From Nephrocerus scutellatus (lineage: Eukaryota; Arthropoda; Insecta; Diptera; Pipunculidae): 64,000 bases of DNA. Positions 11,425 to 22,549 of the stretch are shown piece after piece (positions within the stretch are counted from its first letter, which is position 1; each line of letters begins with the position of its first letter). The translations under genes and the position numbers were made by a program. The stretch spans positions 31,100,669 to 31,164,668 of the forward strand of contig OX352762.1 of the NCBI GenBank assembly GCA_947095585.1. Reading direction: 5' to 3'. Under the pieces are notes generated by a model. That model saw nothing but the letters and a program-made list of their open reading frames with translations. It did no database searches and was not told the origin of the DNA.

Positions 11425-11510
11425 CTGCCCGTGATTCGAATCTATGAATCGGTGAGACGGTCTGTAGCCTTGTCGATTATGCTACTGTACAACTGGTTGG
11501 CCAAATTCCA
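11425..11510 (-). repeat. Second tRNA-like sequence
   Basis: The minus strand carries GTAGCATAATCGACAAGG and, about 40 bases on, GATTCGAATC in the B-box position. Stem pairing is poor. It is adjacent to the tRNA-like sequence at 11288-11382 and is either a second SINE head or a tRNA relic. Confidence 0.35.
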
Positions 11511-11514
11511 TGTA

Positions 11515-12465
11515 TATTTGTTCTTAGTTGTACGGCTTGTGATGAAGTACTTTGGTTAAGTCAAATACAGTTACGTTACAGTGTTTTTGTATTTAACAAC
11601 AAAAGTTATAATTGTTTTATGTTTTGTTCTTTCCTATTTATTATTTCAAATTTGGTTCAAAATATTAATTAATGCATTTATTATTCAAGACATCAAAGTA
11701 AATATTGTTAATTATGCTATTCTGCAGTTATGTAAAGTTATTTCATTTGGGGGTTCATGGCAGGTTTTTGCTATTACCAGTGGGAAAAACTGACTTAAAA
11801 GTACTTACCTTTTTTTCTATAGAATAAAAGCAGGACATTTTTTTGGTAAACGTGCGTTTGCGTTACTAGCACATGACATATTTTGTTTATTTTTAAGAGC
11901 GCGTCCGAAATGAAATTTAAAAACATAAAGCTACGATTACGCTGATTACAAATTATTTTTGTGTTTAGTACGATTTTAATGAAAGATGAAGTTTTGTTTA
12001 TGGATATTTCTACTCTGGGGGGGGGGGGGAGTAGTGTGTCTAACACATATTTTCTAAAGTACTATTTATTAATACGTTTTAACCATTTCTACTCAATTTA
12101 AGAATTCATATGTATGTCAATAGCTTAACGTAAATTCAATTGTAAAATTTTATTTTTTTACTTATTCTTTTCCATAAAGTTCATGTTTTGTATGGCAATA
12201 CCGTACTGCATATAATGATAACGACAACCGATTAACGTAGTTCCTCATTCTACTTTCTAAAATATTAAAATTAGTGAACGTTTTTATTAAAGCATTTTAA
12301 TTAAATTAAATAAATGTATATTCGTTTGATCAAATAAGTAGTATGTAGATAACACTAAATTATATACAAGCCTTAAATTGCAATAGCTCGCAAAAAAAAA
12401 CTTTGAAACATTTTATTGAATTTTAGACGTATACCACGCGCGACTTCTAGACATCCACTTCATTT
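11515..12465. other. AT-rich DNA, no gene recognised
   Basis: Very AT-rich, with one G homopolymer near 12018-12028. No exon, repeat family or RNA gene is seen. Confidence 0.5.
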
Positions 12466-12466
12466 T

Positions 12467-12912
12467 TAAATTCTCTATATTAACTTCGCGTGCCCGTGGC
12501 TAGCGGACTGGCTGGCTGGTTAGATCTTGTGATCAATTTTTAACCCACTTACCAGCCCGATTTCATTGAAATTATGCACGCATGTACATTTCCGGTGACA
12601 ATACTGTCTACTGTTACTGTTACAAAAAGTGTTTTCAATCGGAGATACACATGCTTACAAAATTTGAAGAAAATCGAGTACATTTTTATAAAATTTGTAT
12701 GGCTGCCCCCAACCCCGGGGCCCCCCGACTCCCAGGCCCGAGGGGCTCCAAATTTTAATAGCAAGTGTTGTCATGAGAGATCCACATGAGAGCAAAGTTT
12801 CAATAAGTTTTAGTTTTAGGTACTGTGTTAAAAATTGATCACAGGATTTGGTGTGCCCGCCAGCCAGCCAGCCAGCCACGGGCACGCGAAGTTAATATAG
12901 AGAATTTAATAA
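12467..12912. repeat. Family X repeat with CAGC blocks at both ends
   Basis: Both termini are of the same type. The left end starts TAAATTCTCTATATTAACTT and then CGCGTGCCCGTGG with a GGCTGGCTGG run. The right end has CCAGCCAGCCAGCC, CACGGGCACGCGAAG and TTAATATAGAGAATTTA. Together with GATCAATTTTTAACCC and its reverse complement this makes inverted arms of roughly 80-100 bp. The short centre has one GGGGCCCC-rich core. It may be a palindromic derivative of the usual asymmetric family X element. Confidence 0.85.
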
Positions 12913-12930
12913 TAATAATATATACTCTAA

Positions 12931-12962
12931 ATGTCGCATGCCCATGCATTCATTTGAGGCAA
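12931..12962 (+). repeat. Dispersed ATGCCCATGCATTC motif
   Basis: GCATGCCCATGCATTCATTT followed by GAGGCA occurs here and at about 30211-30237, with a diverged form at 30536-30562. The family is unknown. Confidence 0.5.
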
Positions 12963-13284
12963 ATCGTATTGTTAGAGCAGACAGACTTCGGATCAGAAAA
13001 TATAAAATGGTAATTCTGAATTGCGTCATCATAAAAATGTGTTGGCACACATTTACTGCTTCCGCTTTCATTATGTGGACATATCAATAATGTCGTTGCG
13101 GCTATATTATTGTGACACTCGCTGCATGCAGTGAGGTATACCGTACTGCACGAGATAGAAAGCTCCAAGATACCAACTTTGCAAAAAATCGGCAATACTA
13201 AATTTTTTAACATAACATTGTATTTTAGTATATTTATAAACAATTCCACACACAAATTTCGGTGAAAAAATAAATATATCTCTT

Positions 13285-16200
13285 TTAAACTAAATAACTT
13301 TTTGTTGAAATTTGGTAATGATTCTGACTCGGCTTGAACGTAGTGTTGTGCCTATTTTTGTATAAATCTCGAGGCTGAACGTACATCTCCTTGAACTCAG
13401 CTATAGGAACGCCGTTTAACTGGCGAGATGTATTAGCTGCCGCAGGCGTACGCAATTCTATTTCCGGTTCATAAATATTTTCGACTAGAGTCTGCTTTGA
13501 TTTACCCCGCGATCGTACTTCAATAATATCACCGATTTGTCCAAATTTTCCAGAGATTTTTGTGCAGTTTAAAACAATACTGAGTAGAACACAAAACTCC
13601 ACTACAGCAAGTACTAGACTTGCAGCCAGAAAGACGGCATACTGTTCCCGATACCAATTGTCTAGATATGCAAGACACGGCTCCGTGTGACGATATTTTT
13701 CGAAATCGACTTTCTGTAGGGTCAGACACTGGGTATCGTTTGTTGGCATAGGATCCAGATAAGCAGTTTTGTCACTGGCGTTTTCTAAAATGCAGCATGT
13801 TAGCGGAACGGTCCAATCCCGTTGGCCATAGCCCTGCAACCTCCACAATGAAGTGTCATAGTTAATGTCACTATTCATTCCGCAGCAACCAAATCGTGTT
13901 TGTGCAAGATCCACGGCAATAGTAAACTGTTCGTTTCCAGGAATTCCATATTTTCCCTGAAGAGCTTTGACCATTTTGGTTTCATCCATGTTCAATCCTA
14001 AACAATGGGGCCAGAGAGTTATTGCTAGGCACACAACTGACTCCGCCAAGAGCAAAAGGATAACTGTCAGGAAGTATAGACTCAGGAAGCAATATGTATT
14101 CAGGCACGATGCCCAGAAGCCAATTATCGCAGCAAGGACTGCAATAGTTCCAGCCACGGCTAGACCCAAAGATATGTAATAGAAAAGTGGTTGTGGCAAA
14201 CTGTTTAGTTGTTCGCTAGTTGCCGCCAGCAAGCGTGACAGTAGGACGCGTTTGGTGTCTGAGAGGATATAGAATCCCGATATAATCAGCACAATTCCAC
14301 ACACCTGAATATTTGATAAAAATAATATGAATAAATATGTTATGAACTTAAAATGTAAAGGTTTAATCTATATATACATATATAAGGTAAGAGAGAATTT
14401 ATATTATATGTTTGTTTATTTGTTTGTTTGTGCCTAACTATCTCTGAAACGCCAGAATGGGGATGGTCAGACAGCTTTATTGGGATGGGGTCGATAACTG
14501 ATGGGGGGGGGTGACCGATATTAGTGTTGATTCTAAAGTTTTCGGGGTCGCTGACCGCTGAGTGAGGTGATGGTGAGACAGCTCTATAGTTTTTGGGCTC
14601 GTTGAATTGAATGGTGATGGTAAAAAAACTTTAGGGGGATGGGGTCGATGTTTGAAGTGGTACTCGGTAACCGGCTGGGTTTGGGGGTCCTCACCAATTG
14701 TCGCTCCTCCTTTAAATTGGAAAAGGTGGATTAGTAGCAGTGTCATATGACAACATAAAATTTGTCATAGAACTAATAAATTCCATTTATCCGGATGTTT
14801 CTCAAAACTATCACATTTTGAACCGATTGCGTCGGATCTACCTTTTAAATTTAAGAGATTGCAATTTCCAGTAAAACTTGAATTTTCGATGACGATCAAT
14901 AAGTCGGACAGTTTATTAAGAGCTGCGGCGTATAGATTTGAGATCGCCATGTTTTTCCCACGGACAACTTTATTTTGCTTATTATTATTTAGGGTTCACC
15001 TAAGAATTTATTTTTGTTTAAATTTATTTTGCACTTTACAGATTTCTCCTAAGTGCTATACTTTTTGAGTTATTTGCAAAAATTTGAAAAATTTTCTAAG
15101 TAAACTTTCGATTGTCAGATTTCCGTCAAAATCATCTGGCCCTCAGAATTTATGTACAAAGCTTAAAAATTAAATATTTTCATCCCGATAAGATCATCCG
15201 TCTGGGCTCCAGAGTGGACACAGACAGACAGACAGAGATTTTTTTTCTTTTGCTTTTTCTGGCTCATGAGACACGGTATGCGTAAATCTGCAAAAATCCC
15301 GAGTTCGAAAATGTCCATAATTACTATACTTCCTTTTACCATGTAGTATGTATAGCCGAGGGCTCAGAGATTTTAACTTTATACTCAGTGAAGAAAATTG
15401 CATTCAGTCGAGTAAAATTCTCCGCTATACGGAGTATACGGAGCCCTCCACACCTCGAACGTGCCTCTTGGTTCAGTAATATATTGCTTCGGTTTTATAA
15501 ACCGAACGATTGAAATTACTTGTGTGGCTTTCGTTTGATAAAAAAAAATTTCTACTCGAGGTTTGTTGGTCGAGTGACCGCTTCCTACACATACAAACAT
15601 TATATGTGGCTTTCGTTTGATAGAAAAAAATACCCTGAGTGCAATAAACGTCACAAAATTACACTCATTTTGTTCGTTTGATTTTGAAAATTTCTCTGAG
15701 TGTAGTACGGGGTAACATTTTCTACTCGAGGACTCGAGAATTGTTGGTCGACTATACCCAAAACCTTCTCTATAGAAAGCCCGACTGTTCCGATCGTACA
15801 CAGATACATGCTTAGTTTCATCCAAAACGTATTTGTATTAGTAATCAACTAAAGAGCAAAATCCATATAAAATTTTTCTGTTTCCCACTACCACATCTTA
15901 CGTTTCTCGCTCTTTGCGACTACTTATTTTTTGTACACTGTATTCACATTCCAAAACACAGACGCGTTTTGGATTGGTTTACAGCATTAGTGTGCATTGA
16001 GTTGGTTTTTCTATAGTGAAGGTTTTGACCAAAACCTTCTCTATAGAAAGCCCAACTGTTCCGATCTTTTAAAAAAAATTGGGGCCCCACGACACCGGGG
16101 TCTACAAAATTTTTACAAAAAGTGTTGTCTATCGGAGATACACGCGTTTATAAAATTTGAAGAAAATCGGGTTAATTTTTTTAAAAAAAAATTTATGGGG

Positions 16201-19200
16201 TCCCACGAACCCAGGGTACGGAGTCTCCAAAATTTTTACAAAAAGTTTTGCCTATCGGAGATACACGCGTTTATAAAATTTGAAGAAAATCGGGTTAATT
16301 TTTTTTAAAAAAATTTTATGGGGTCCAACGAACCTAGGGTCCGGGGTCTCCAAAATTTTTACAAAAAGTTCTGCCTATCGGAGATACACGCGTATATAAA
16401 ATTTGAAGAAAATCGGGTTAATTTTTGAAAAAAAAATTTATGGGGCCCCACGAACCCAGGGTCCGGGGTCTCCAAAATTTTTAAAAAAAGTTTTGCCTAT
16501 CGGAGATACACGCGTTTATAAAATTTGAAGAAAATCGGGTTAATTTTTTTAAAAAAAATGTATGGGGTCCCACGAACCTAGGGCCCGGGGTCTCCAAAAT
16601 TTTTACAAAAAGTTTTGTCCATCAGAGATACACATGTGTATAAAATTTGAAGAAAATCGAGTAAAATTTTGTAAAATATTTGTATGGGAGCCCCCCGACC
16701 CCGTGGCCCGACGGGCCTCAAATTTTAAAAGAAAGTGTTGTCTCCGAAAATACAGATGTGTGCAAAATTTCAATAAAATCGGGCCTTGGGAAGTAGGTTA
16801 AAAATTTATCGCAAGATTCCACGACAGACGACCGACGACGACGGGCAAGTGAAGTTAATATAGAGAATTTAAAAAAACCCATATTTTTCATGTAAATTCT
16901 CTAACAGGAGATACATATGTGTTCATTTTTATTTTAAATTTGTATGAGGTATATGCACCGCAGGGCCCGGCGTCTGTAAAATTTTTTCGATTTGTGGTGA
17001 AATTCCCCATTTGGTGGTGAAAACATAGCAGCCACAGCGCACGGTTGGTGCGACGTACACACAACGATGTACGAAGTACCACTAAAATTCTTCCTTATGA
17101 GTTGAGTTAAGCTGTAAACCAGTGTGAGTGCTTCATATCCTCGTACAAAACCTTCTCTATAGAAAGCCCAATTGTTTTCTTTGAAGCAGAGATTCTAAGG
17201 AAATAATTATGTAGTGGTGATTAAATTAAGAGCAAAAGCCAAGCATAAACCATAAGAATTTTTTCCGCGTTCCCCTGCCTACATCGCATCACTCATTAGC
17301 GCACACAGAACACAGTCATTATAGTAAAATATGATCTGATGCCGCTAAATGGAAATTTTGTATGGGAGCCCCCCGATCTCTCTGAAATTTTAATAGAAAG
17401 TATTGTCACCGGAAATACATGTGCAAAATTTCAATAAAATCGATTTTTAAAAAGATTTTGTTAGGGTTATAATCTTTTCGTATCTGTATAAATAAAAACC
17501 AATTGCCGCATGTATGAAAGATTACTTGAGAAGGTCTCGACCGATTTTTTAAATTCTCTATATTAACTTCGCGTGCCGTGGCTGGCTGGCTGGTCAGATT
17601 TTCTGATCAATTTTTAACCCACTTCCCAAAGCCCGATTTTATTGAAATTTTGCACACATGTATATTTCCGGTGACAAAATGCGAAATTAAATTTCCCCAC
17701 TTGATGCCCATATAAAACTTTTAAAAATTGACCCAATTTTCTTTCAAATTTTATACACATATGTATCTCCGATGGACAACACTTTTTGTAAAATTTTTGG
17801 TACCCCGGGCCACACTTTGCACACATATGTGAGAGAATTTAAAATTCAAATTTTAAACATATATGTGTATCTCCGGTGAGAACAGTTTTTGAAAAAAAAA
17901 TTTGAAATGAAGAGGGCTCTAATATTAATTTTTTCTAAATTAACCCGGTTCAAACTTTGCACACATAGTATCTCCTATTAGAGAATTTACATGAACAATT
18001 TTAATTTTTGGGCTGTTTTTTTTATTCTGCCTTGTCAGGACAAGGTTTGTATGACTGAATTTTTTTTTGGAAATTTCACCGGAAAAGTCGGAATTTCGGA
18101 AGGTATTTTTGTATAAAATTCTCAGTAAAAAAATGTGACGTTTAGTTTGACCATTTTGACAACAAATTTTTTGGGTCGCTGAGTTGAATAGTGATGGTAA
18201 GACACCTATATGTTATATGATGAGGTTGTCGATCGGTGAAGGGAGGGGGTGAATGATATAAGTTTCGGTTCTTTACTTTTCGGGGTCGCTGAGGTGAATA
18301 GTGATGGTTGACACCTCTTTTGATTAGGTATTCACCATTGTACAGAGTTTTTTGCACCGGAGGTTATAGGCTATAGTTTTGATCAGTGGGAGGGGGGACT
18401 TAGTGGTGTGGACCAGTGTGGGGAAGAGGTATATTGGTGTGGGGTCAATGGAATAGGTGAAATACGCACATGGTTGCTCAAAGCCAACAAAGTTTACTTT
18501 AGTCTATGAAGACTTTAAATCCAGGACTAACTAACTAACTAACCATAACTATTGGTGTATAATACAATGGGCATACTAGTACTTACAAATGGATCCCAGA
18601 CTTGGGTGATTAGCAAAAAGCAGTCTGACCTCTAGCCGCGTACAAGAGGAAAGTCTTACGGGTAATTGTTGGCCCAGTATGTGAGGAAGGACAATTTCGG
18701 ACACTCTACAATGATGAGAACTACGAGCGTTACTGCGACATCGTGAAGAGACTTAAGGCTCTGGTGGGCCGGACAACTAGCTCGCATGGGCCAAGCCTAT
18801 GATAGAAGGACGGCGTAAACCACGACACCCAGAGTTTAGATATGCCAGACTGGATGACATCGGATCGAATTATAACCGGTAGATAGATTATTGCGGGAGG
18901 CGATGACGGGATCCCGGTTGTAGGCCAAATATGATGATGATTCCTGATATAAATGCCCCTCGCTCCGTCGCTGCGTTTTATGATCGTCAATAATAATAAC
19001 TATTTGCCAAATATGCAGGTTTCATATTTTACAGATTTTCTAGTGTTGTACAGAAACTTGTGGATAATTTATGATCTTTAGGGCTGCACTTATGGTTTAA
19101 AGATTTAGTACTAAATCTATCAACGACAATATTTTCCTAGAGATACTCGTATTGATATTTTCTTTCTTCAAAAAGTTCTCAGTGCAATATATTCTATTTG

Positions 19201-19525
19201 TCTATCTGATTACTATTAATACACGTGAATTGCAAATTATGAAAATATGTATTCGTTTCACTTTTATGTACCTAATAACCTTTTGTTTAATATGCTTTTA
19301 ATTCAACTTTACAATTTGGATCATGCAATGGATCTTTCTCCACATCAAAATAATTCATCATTTACTCATTCACTGAAGCATAGTAATAACGCAATCCATT
19401 TACTTAAATTTTTATTCTCGATTTCACTTGGAAATTATTGCACGGAGCAAGAGAGCTTACCCGCTTACCAGAAATAAAAAGTTGCAGCAATTCAGCAGAA
19501 ATTTATGGTTGAAAAACTTCGCCAT
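13285..19525 (-). CDS. Tetraspanin, two coding exons
   Basis: This is a four-pass membrane scaffold protein of the tetraspanin family. Exon 1 (19525-19469, 57 bp, ATG at 19525) encodes MAKFFNHKFLLNCCNFLFL and ends at a GTAAGC donor. Exon 2 (14304-13285) follows an acceptor ending TATTCAG and opens VCGIVLIISGFYIL, so the splice restores TM1 in phase 0. The product is about 358 residues. TM1 spans about 9-35, TM2 about 60-86, TM3 about 90-117 and TM4 about 242-266. The large extracellular loop has the diagnostic CCG (about 159-161), a second CC (about 189-190) and Cys at about 212 and 229. A cytoplasmic tail of about 90 residues is longer than in most family members. The intron is 5.2 kb and full of repeats. 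I did not assign the orthologue. Exon 2 is very secure; exon 1 is inferred from the fit of sequence, phase and splice sites. Confidence 0.92.
14390..14720 (-). repeat. G-rich dispersed repeat, copy 1
   Basis: It starts after TTTGTTTGTGCCTAACTATC and carries recurring GGGGTCG, TTTTCGGGGTCGCTGA and GTGATGGTRAGACA units. The same unit order recurs at 18165-18440. Its strand is unknown. No coding potential is seen. Confidence 0.55.
15520..15990 (+). repeat. Complex repeat with TGTGGCTTTCGTTTGATA duplications
   Basis: TGTGGCTTTCGTTTGATA occurs at about 15522 and 15605, TTTCTACTCGAGG near 15548 and 15718, and GTTGGTCGA follows each of the latter. From 15758 the motif AACCTTCTCTATAGAAAGCC begins a second repeat that recurs at about 16030 and 17149, with a downstream block (AGAGCAAAA, CCCAC/CCCCTGCC, CTACATCKYA) shared between 15850-15960 and 17225-17330. 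Confidence 0.55.
16075..16872 (+). repeat. Family X repeat with five tandem units of about 121 bp
   Basis: Units starting near 16078, 16198, 16320, 16441 and 16562 each contain a GGGGYCCCACGAACC core, AAATTTTTACAAAAAGT, TCGGAGATACACGCG, TTTGAAGAAAATCGGGTTAA and a T/A homopolymer pair. The element ends with a degenerate CAGC block and AAGTTAATATAGAGAATTTA near 16870. Confidence 0.85.
16885..17000 (+). repeat. Family X repeat, other-end fragment
   Basis: It begins ACCCATATTTTTCATGTAAA and TTCTCTAACAGGAGATACATA, the opposite end of family X, directly after the preceding copy. It breaks off near 17000. Confidence 0.7.
17145..17335 (+). repeat. Second complete AACCTTCTCTATAGAAAGCC unit
   Basis: It has AACCTTCTCTATAGAAAGCC, then AGAGCAAAAGCC and TTCCCCTGCCTACATCGCAT, matching 15758-15960 with divergence. 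The function is unknown. The 12-mer TTCTCTATAGAA inside the motif is an imperfect palindrome. Confidence 0.5.
17550..18030 (-). repeat. Family X repeat, degenerate full copy
   Basis: The left end is TAAATTCTCTATATTAACTT, CGCGTGCCGTGG and a GGCTGGCTGG run. The right end is CTATTAGAGAATTTACATGA, then TTTTAATTTTTGGGCTGTTT. The interior is short and diverged. A further unattached fragment with GTATGGGAGCCCCCCGA lies at 17355-17450. Confidence 0.8.
18165..18440 (-). repeat. G-rich dispersed repeat, copy 2
   Basis: GGGTCGCTGAGTTGAATAGT and TTTTCGGGGTCGCTGAGGTG repeat here, with GTGATGGTWRACACCT units, matching 14390-14720. The two copies flank the family X cluster in the tetraspanin intron. Confidence 0.5.
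18470..18945 (+). pseudogene. RTE-like element, degenerate 3' fragment
   Basis: It matches the C-terminal region and 3' end of the copy at 3590-6326 (GGTTGCTCAAAGCCAACAAA, TATGTGAGGAAGGACAATTT, and a terminal AGGCCAAATATGATGATG). Many indels break the frame. Confidence 0.8.
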
Positions 19526-20515
19526 ATTAAAATGTCAGTTTCCGCTCTCCGAACAGGAAAAAGAAGCTATAATTCACTTCAATAGGTGGTTGAGAACGAA
19601 TTAATGATCGAGGTTATCCCATAAAAAGCCCGTTAGTGACAATGGTTTCACTAAAAAGCAAGTTCACTCTGACAGTTACAACGACGAAACGCGAATAATG
19701 CCAATGCATCAATGACATTGTGTGTACATGCAAGGAAGAGCTGACGAAGCGCACGTTTAACTGTTTCGAAGCCGAAATTACAACTGACTTTAATCTATGA
19801 TGGAAGGCAAATTCACAGGGAAAACTTTAAATGCATATACCTATGCTTGTTTTCTTGTTGTTGTTGTTGTCGAAAAAGCGGACCATCACACCAACCGAAT
19901 CGGATTCGAAAGGCCGAAAGGCTGCGTTTACTGAAGCTCTTATCGGCGTCCACAAAAATCAGCTGGCATGCTCTGCTTATTGCCTTCTCAATGCTTTGTA
20001 TAAAGAAGGGCAGAGAACAAATATCGAGCCAATGAAAATTTTCTAGCTCTCCCATTAGCGCTGATCTGAATGCAACAGATGAGTTTTATCCATGACTATA
20101 GTCCAACGTTGACCAATTAAACATCAGAGGTCAAATTGCAGTGCAGTAGCACGCGTTTTGGGCCGAGTAATCCACAGTAATTAACTTCACCCAACCGCCG
20201 ACCAGTAACGCAGTAACAAACGCTGCACGTCAAGCATTAAAAAGTCAATTAATGTGCGTCGAATGCGGCGTGGTTTAGTTGAATAAGTTTTGTTCTGGTC
20301 ATTCCAGAGGAGACCGTAGATGGTCGATGTGTACAATCGAAAGCACTAAGGCACGATATTCACTATATGTCTGGGATTTATAAAGTAAGTATAAAGGTGA
20401 AGAAAATTTTTTTTTGTTTTATGTTCCAGCGTAAAACGAGATCTTATTGGGTTGTAGTTCCCCAACATTTTTTTTTGTCTGCCTTAGGACAGGGATATAT
20501 TTTCATCTTATGGCG
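19526..20515. other. Sequence upstream of tetraspanin exon 1
   Basis: This would hold the 5' UTR and promoter of the minus-strand tetraspanin if exon 1 at 19469-19525 is right. It is less AT-rich than its surroundings and free of the repeat families. A short TTG/CAA run at about 19855-19870 creates overlapping open frames on both strands that I do not accept as genes. Confidence 0.4.
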
Positions 20516-20519
20516 GCAG

Positions 20520-20760
20520 CTGTTGTTTACATTCTGTGCATCTCCTCCATCCTTATTCCGTATCCTATAATACAGAAAGGTTCTGGCCCTACTAGCGGAG
20601 TTTCTGACCCGTAGTTCGCATGCTGCTTCGTTACCGCATTTACCGATGTGTCCCGGCAGCGACTATAATATACTTTGTTGTCCTCACCAAGTCTGTTCAA
20701 GTCATTTTGCCTTGCACTCCTCCACCAGTCTTGACGTGATGTAGATTGCATCCAGAGACC
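20520..20760 (-). pseudogene. RNase H tail of a non-LTR retrotransposon
   Basis: In one minus-strand frame the sequence reads PGHIGKCGNEAACEL, matching the last RNase H motif (WVPGHxGxxGNExADxLA). In the next frame it reads GSETPLVGPEPF, the segment that follows it in I/R1/LOA-type elements. A single frameshift separates the two. It is too short to place in a clade. Confidence 0.55.
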
Positions 20761-20764
20761 TTAT

Positions 20765-21160
20765 TGTTGCTTGGCTGTATGTCATGATGGTTATTCTCTA
20801 ATTTATGTACATATTTCTTTTCCACGTTAAAGTTAGCACATCATTAGATGGTATGCATTTCTGATTGGAATATTTTCTGGTACTGTCTAGGTGCTTTTAA
20901 CCTGGTTCATGGCCAATATGACCCGCACCGCATGCATTTTTTTTTTGCAGGAATCCTAGATGGCGGCAGGACAATAAAGAATTAACAAAGAACAAAAAAA
21001 AACTAATCTTTATTTCTCGGTTATTTAGTTATGGCTCCAGGATGTATTTAGTATTCAGTTTCAGACATGAATTCCTTCTAGGTGCTCAAATCCATGCTTC
21101 TCCGTAGGTGATCATTACTATAATTATCATGGAGTAAATCCACTGCATTATTCTGTGGCT
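20765..21160. other. No gene recognised
   Basis: AT-rich with T and A homopolymers. No repeat family is identified before family X sequence starts near 21165. Confidence 0.4.
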
Positions 21161-21164
21161 TACT

Positions 21165-22396
21165 CCCAAATCGCAAAGTTTAAATAAAATCGGATTATTT
21201 TTTAAAAAAATTATATCGGAGAGCACCTCCAAATTTTCCAGAAAGTTTTGTCCATCGGAGATATACATGTGTATAAAATTTGAAGAAAATCGGGTTAATT
21301 TTTAATAAAATATATGAGAGCCTCTCGGCCCTGGGGCCACTTCCTAGTTTTCACAAAAAAAGTTGTCCATTGGATGAAATACGTTTGTCTAAAGATAATT
21401 TAAAAAAAAACAGTGTTTTGGAGCTCCCGACATCGCGGCCGATCACTTCCAAATTATTACCAAATGTTGTTGTCTGTCGTATCTCCGATAGATAGATAGA
21501 AAAAAGTGTATAAAATTTCAAGAAAATCGGGTACATTTTAAACAAAAAAAATTATGGGTACTCCCGACCTGATCACTTCCAAATTTTCCAAGTTTTCATC
21601 CAGATAGAGCAGGCGGCACGAAATCTGGGGCTGCACATAAATGAGAGCAAAACAAAGTACATGGTGGCCACGTCTGCGAGTAGAAGATCCAACATTATTC
21701 TCTCAATTAAAATAGTCGAGCGCGAATTTGAAGTAGTGCAATCCTTTAACTATTTTGGCTCAACTGTAGCAGCCGATAACAGCATGGAACCAGAAATATG
21801 CGCACGGTTGCTCAAAGCTTACTTTAGTCTGTCAAGACTCTTCAAATATAGGAATTTTACCATACATCCAAGCTGCTGGTGTATAAGACAATGGTCTTAC
21901 CAGTACTTACATATTGATCCGAGACTTGGGTGCTTAGTAAAAAGCATTTTGACCTCTTAGCCGCGTTTGAGAAAAAAGTCTTACGGAGAATTGTTGGCTC
22001 CATATCTCAGGAATGACGATTCCGGAGACTCTATAATGATGAGATCTACGAGCGTTATCGCGATGTCGACATCGTGAAGAGAACTAAGCTCGAAAGGCTC
22101 CGGTGGGCAGGACACCTAGCTCGCATGAGCGAAGAGCATCCTGCTCGGAAAGTCCTTTGAGGTAGGATTTATGGAACACGATAGCTAGGCCGACCAAGCA
22201 TACGCTGGAAGGATATGGCATAGGCCAGGACGTCCAGAGTTTAGGGATGCCAAACTTGATGAATCGGCTCGAAATCGGGACCTATGGAGACTTTTTGCGG
22301 GAGGCCAGGACCGGTCATAGGTTGTAGAGCCAAATATGATGATGATCACAAGATTTTGTCCGCCAGCCAGTAACGGGCACGCGAAGTTAATAATTT
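21165..22396 (+). repeat. Family X repeat split by an RTE-like insertion
   Basis: Family X sequence runs 21165-21592 (GATATACATGTGTATAAAAT, GAAGAAAATCGGGTTAA) and resumes at about 22345 (GATCACAAGATTTTGTCCGC, CAGCCAG, CGGGCACGCGAAGTTAATAA). The segment between is a 5'-truncated RTE-like element. The order shows that the RTE-like copy landed in an existing family X copy. Confidence 0.75.
21593..22346 (+). pseudogene. 5'-truncated RTE-like element nested in family X
   Basis: It starts within the RT thumb region (TTTCATCCAGATAGAGCAGG), continues through MVATSASRRSNI, the FNYFGSTVAADNSMEPEI region missing from the long copy, and the C-terminal WVLSK and RLRWAGHLA segments. It ends with GAGCCAAATATGATGATGAT. 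Several single-base shifts disrupt it. The 5' truncation is typical of target-primed insertion. Confidence 0.85.
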
Positions 22397-22549
22397 AAAA
22401 AAAGTTAATTACCAAGGAAGGCGGCGGATGGTTTCTGAATTGTTTGTTGGACACCGATAGACTTTCCAGCCGGACAACATTACCGCACACACCGCAAGGG
22501 TAACCAAGTCCTGGATTCAGGGTCAATATGTAGATCTTTTGCTATGGGC

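Larger units (their letters stand above)
14305..19468 (-). other. Tetraspanin intron 1, a repeat-filled 5.2-kb intron
   Basis: This is bounded by the GT donor at 19468-19467 and the AG acceptor at 14306-14305. It contains two G-rich repeat blocks, two units of the TTCTCTATAGAA-type repeat, three family X copies or fragments and a degenerate RTE-like fragment. The stretches 14750-15500 and 18960-19450 show no recognisable feature. Confidence 0.8.

Noticed and set aside
11288..11510. Two functional tRNA genes
   Set aside because: A and B box-like motifs are present but acceptor and anticodon stems do not pair acceptably; SINE or tRNA relics are more likely.
15997..16801. Plus-strand frames with repeated FYKKxCxSEIH segments as genes
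   Set aside because: They are translations of family X minisatellite units; other copies shift frame, so no selection for coding is apparent.
19813..20055. Overlapping frames on both strands with a Gln run
   Set aside because: The run derives from a short TTG/CAA microsatellite; no domain and no convincing start. It lies in the probable upstream region of the tetraspanin.
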